Of a stretch of 64,000 bases of DNA, positions 63,601 through 64,000 are shown piece by piece. Source of the stretch: Litoreibacter ponti (GTDB lineage: Bacteria; Pseudomonadota; Alphaproteobacteria; Rhodobacterales; Rhodobacteraceae). Position 1 is the first letter of the stretch; each line of letters begins with the position of its first letter. The stretch covers positions 2,666,001-2,730,000 of the forward strand of contig NZ_QBKS01000001.1 of the NCBI RefSeq assembly GCF_003054285.1, read 5' to 3'. Under the pieces are notes generated by a model, which worked only from the letters and a program-made list of their open reading frames with translations, ran no database searches and was not told where the DNA came from. A program made the translations under genes and the position numbers.

Positions 63601-64000
63601 ATGCGTGCGCTTAACCTCATCTTGCTCCTCGTGGTCCTCGCGGGCCTCGCCTTTGGATCCTACTGGGTTCTGACGGACCTGCGCTCCCCGCTTCCCGATG
63701 CGTGGAACCCCCTCAAGGAGTTGTTGGTCGACGATCCGGTGACACCGCTGACACATTTCAAGCTGCGCCGCGCCTTAGGCGAGCCGGGAAGATGCGAGAG
63801 GGTCTTGCAGCAAGCAGCGGCCTTTGATCGGCTCACACCGCTCGAGGACGGGGATCGCTGCGGGATCGCGGACCGGGTTGATCTGCGCCGCGTCGGCGTC
63901 ACTGCCCTGGCGGCGGTGGAGATATCGTGTGAGACGGCTCTGCGGCTGGCAATGTGGGAGCGGCACGGGTTGCAACCCGCGGCGCAAACGCATCTGGGCC
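63601..64000 (+). CDS. Extensin-like family protein, C-terminus outside the window
   Basis: An open frame of at least 133 residues from the ATG at 63601. A membrane or signal segment covers about 4-24. Two Cys pairs (CERVLQ, RCGIADRVDL, then ISCETALRLAMWERHGLQPA) fit the extensin-like C-terminal domain of bacteria, in which conserved Cys and the pattern C-x-x-A...W...L-x-P-A-A recur. The function in bacteria is unknown; an envelope role is likely. The frame is cut by the window edge. Confidence 0.7.
   Translation, partial: MRALNLILLLVVLAGLAFGSYWVLTDLRSPLPDAWNPLKELLVDDPVTPLTHFKLRRALGEPGRCERVLQQAAAFDRLTPLEDGDRCGIADRVDLRRVGVTALAAVEISCETALRLAMWERHGLQPAAQTHLG

Noticed and set aside
1..64000. CRISPR arrays, insertion sequences, integrase or prophage genes
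   Set aside because: No spaced direct repeats of 24-48 bases, no transposase motifs and no phage structural genes were seen.

Overview
The window is chromosomal DNA from a high-GC alphaproteobacterium, most likely of the Rhodobacteraceae/Roseobacteraceae group. Four things point there: the regB-senC-regA redox-control cluster, a LexA site of the alphaproteobacterial direct-repeat type (GTTC-N7-GTTC) before imuB, an intergenic motif I recall as common in this group, and the overall gene content (YjgN/M48 pair, extensin-like protein, mlaA-mlaC pair). About 62 protein genes are packed tightly, often with 4-base ATGA or GTGA overlaps. I see no rRNA, tRNA, CRISPR array, insertion sequence, integrase or prophage gene. 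All assignments come from reading motifs; no database search was run.

Layout. 1-3000: a cut-off threonine dehydratase, a membrane protein and argG. 3-14.7 kb: a sulfotransferase-like protein, a YjgN-M48 pair, exported MsrA, a YggT protein, a thioesterase, a transporter-MepA-esterase-like run with overlapping ends, typA with a cupin gene, and two exported proteins of unknown role. 14.7-18.3 kb: a tight five-gene operon on the minus strand (Tat-type FAD oxidase, membrane proteins, MOSC protein) whose joint role is unknown. 18.4-23.1 kb: imuB under a LexA box without imuA or dnaE2 beside it, then yaaA and recQ. 23.3-27 kb: a solitary TRAP binding protein, rsmD with an FAD reductase, and a peroxiredoxin.

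26.8-32.6 kb holds one long minus-strand run: type I secretion ABC protein and adaptor, RidA, a phosphodiesterase, a FemAB/GNAT-like protein and PhhB. 32.7-36.4 kb has mlaA-mlaC and a class A penicillin-binding protein. 36.6-39.6 kb has glnK-amtB and an iron-binding protein gene, each unit ending in a strong terminator. 39.6-45.7 kb is a small surface-polysaccharide locus: export lipoprotein, WbpM-like enzyme, epimerase, sugar transferase, UDP-glucose dehydrogenase.

45.8-59.4 kb runs trxA, addA-addB, murU-amgK-tsaE, a membrane PAS protein and regB on the minus strand, with senC, regA and a small lipoprotein gene divergent from regB. It joins recombination repair, cell-wall sugar recycling, tRNA modification and redox signalling in closely spaced genes. 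59.4-64 kb carries a very small ORF, a LysR regulator, an acetyltransferase, an HD hydrolase, a small secreted protein, ahcY and the start of an extensin-like gene.

Most of the window is housekeeping. The parts I would look at again are the LexA-controlled lone imuB, the five-gene FAD oxidase/MOSC operon, the regA-coupled lipoprotein, the membrane PAS protein beside regB, and several inverted repeats in promoter regions. I did not find a clear new defence or mobile system.
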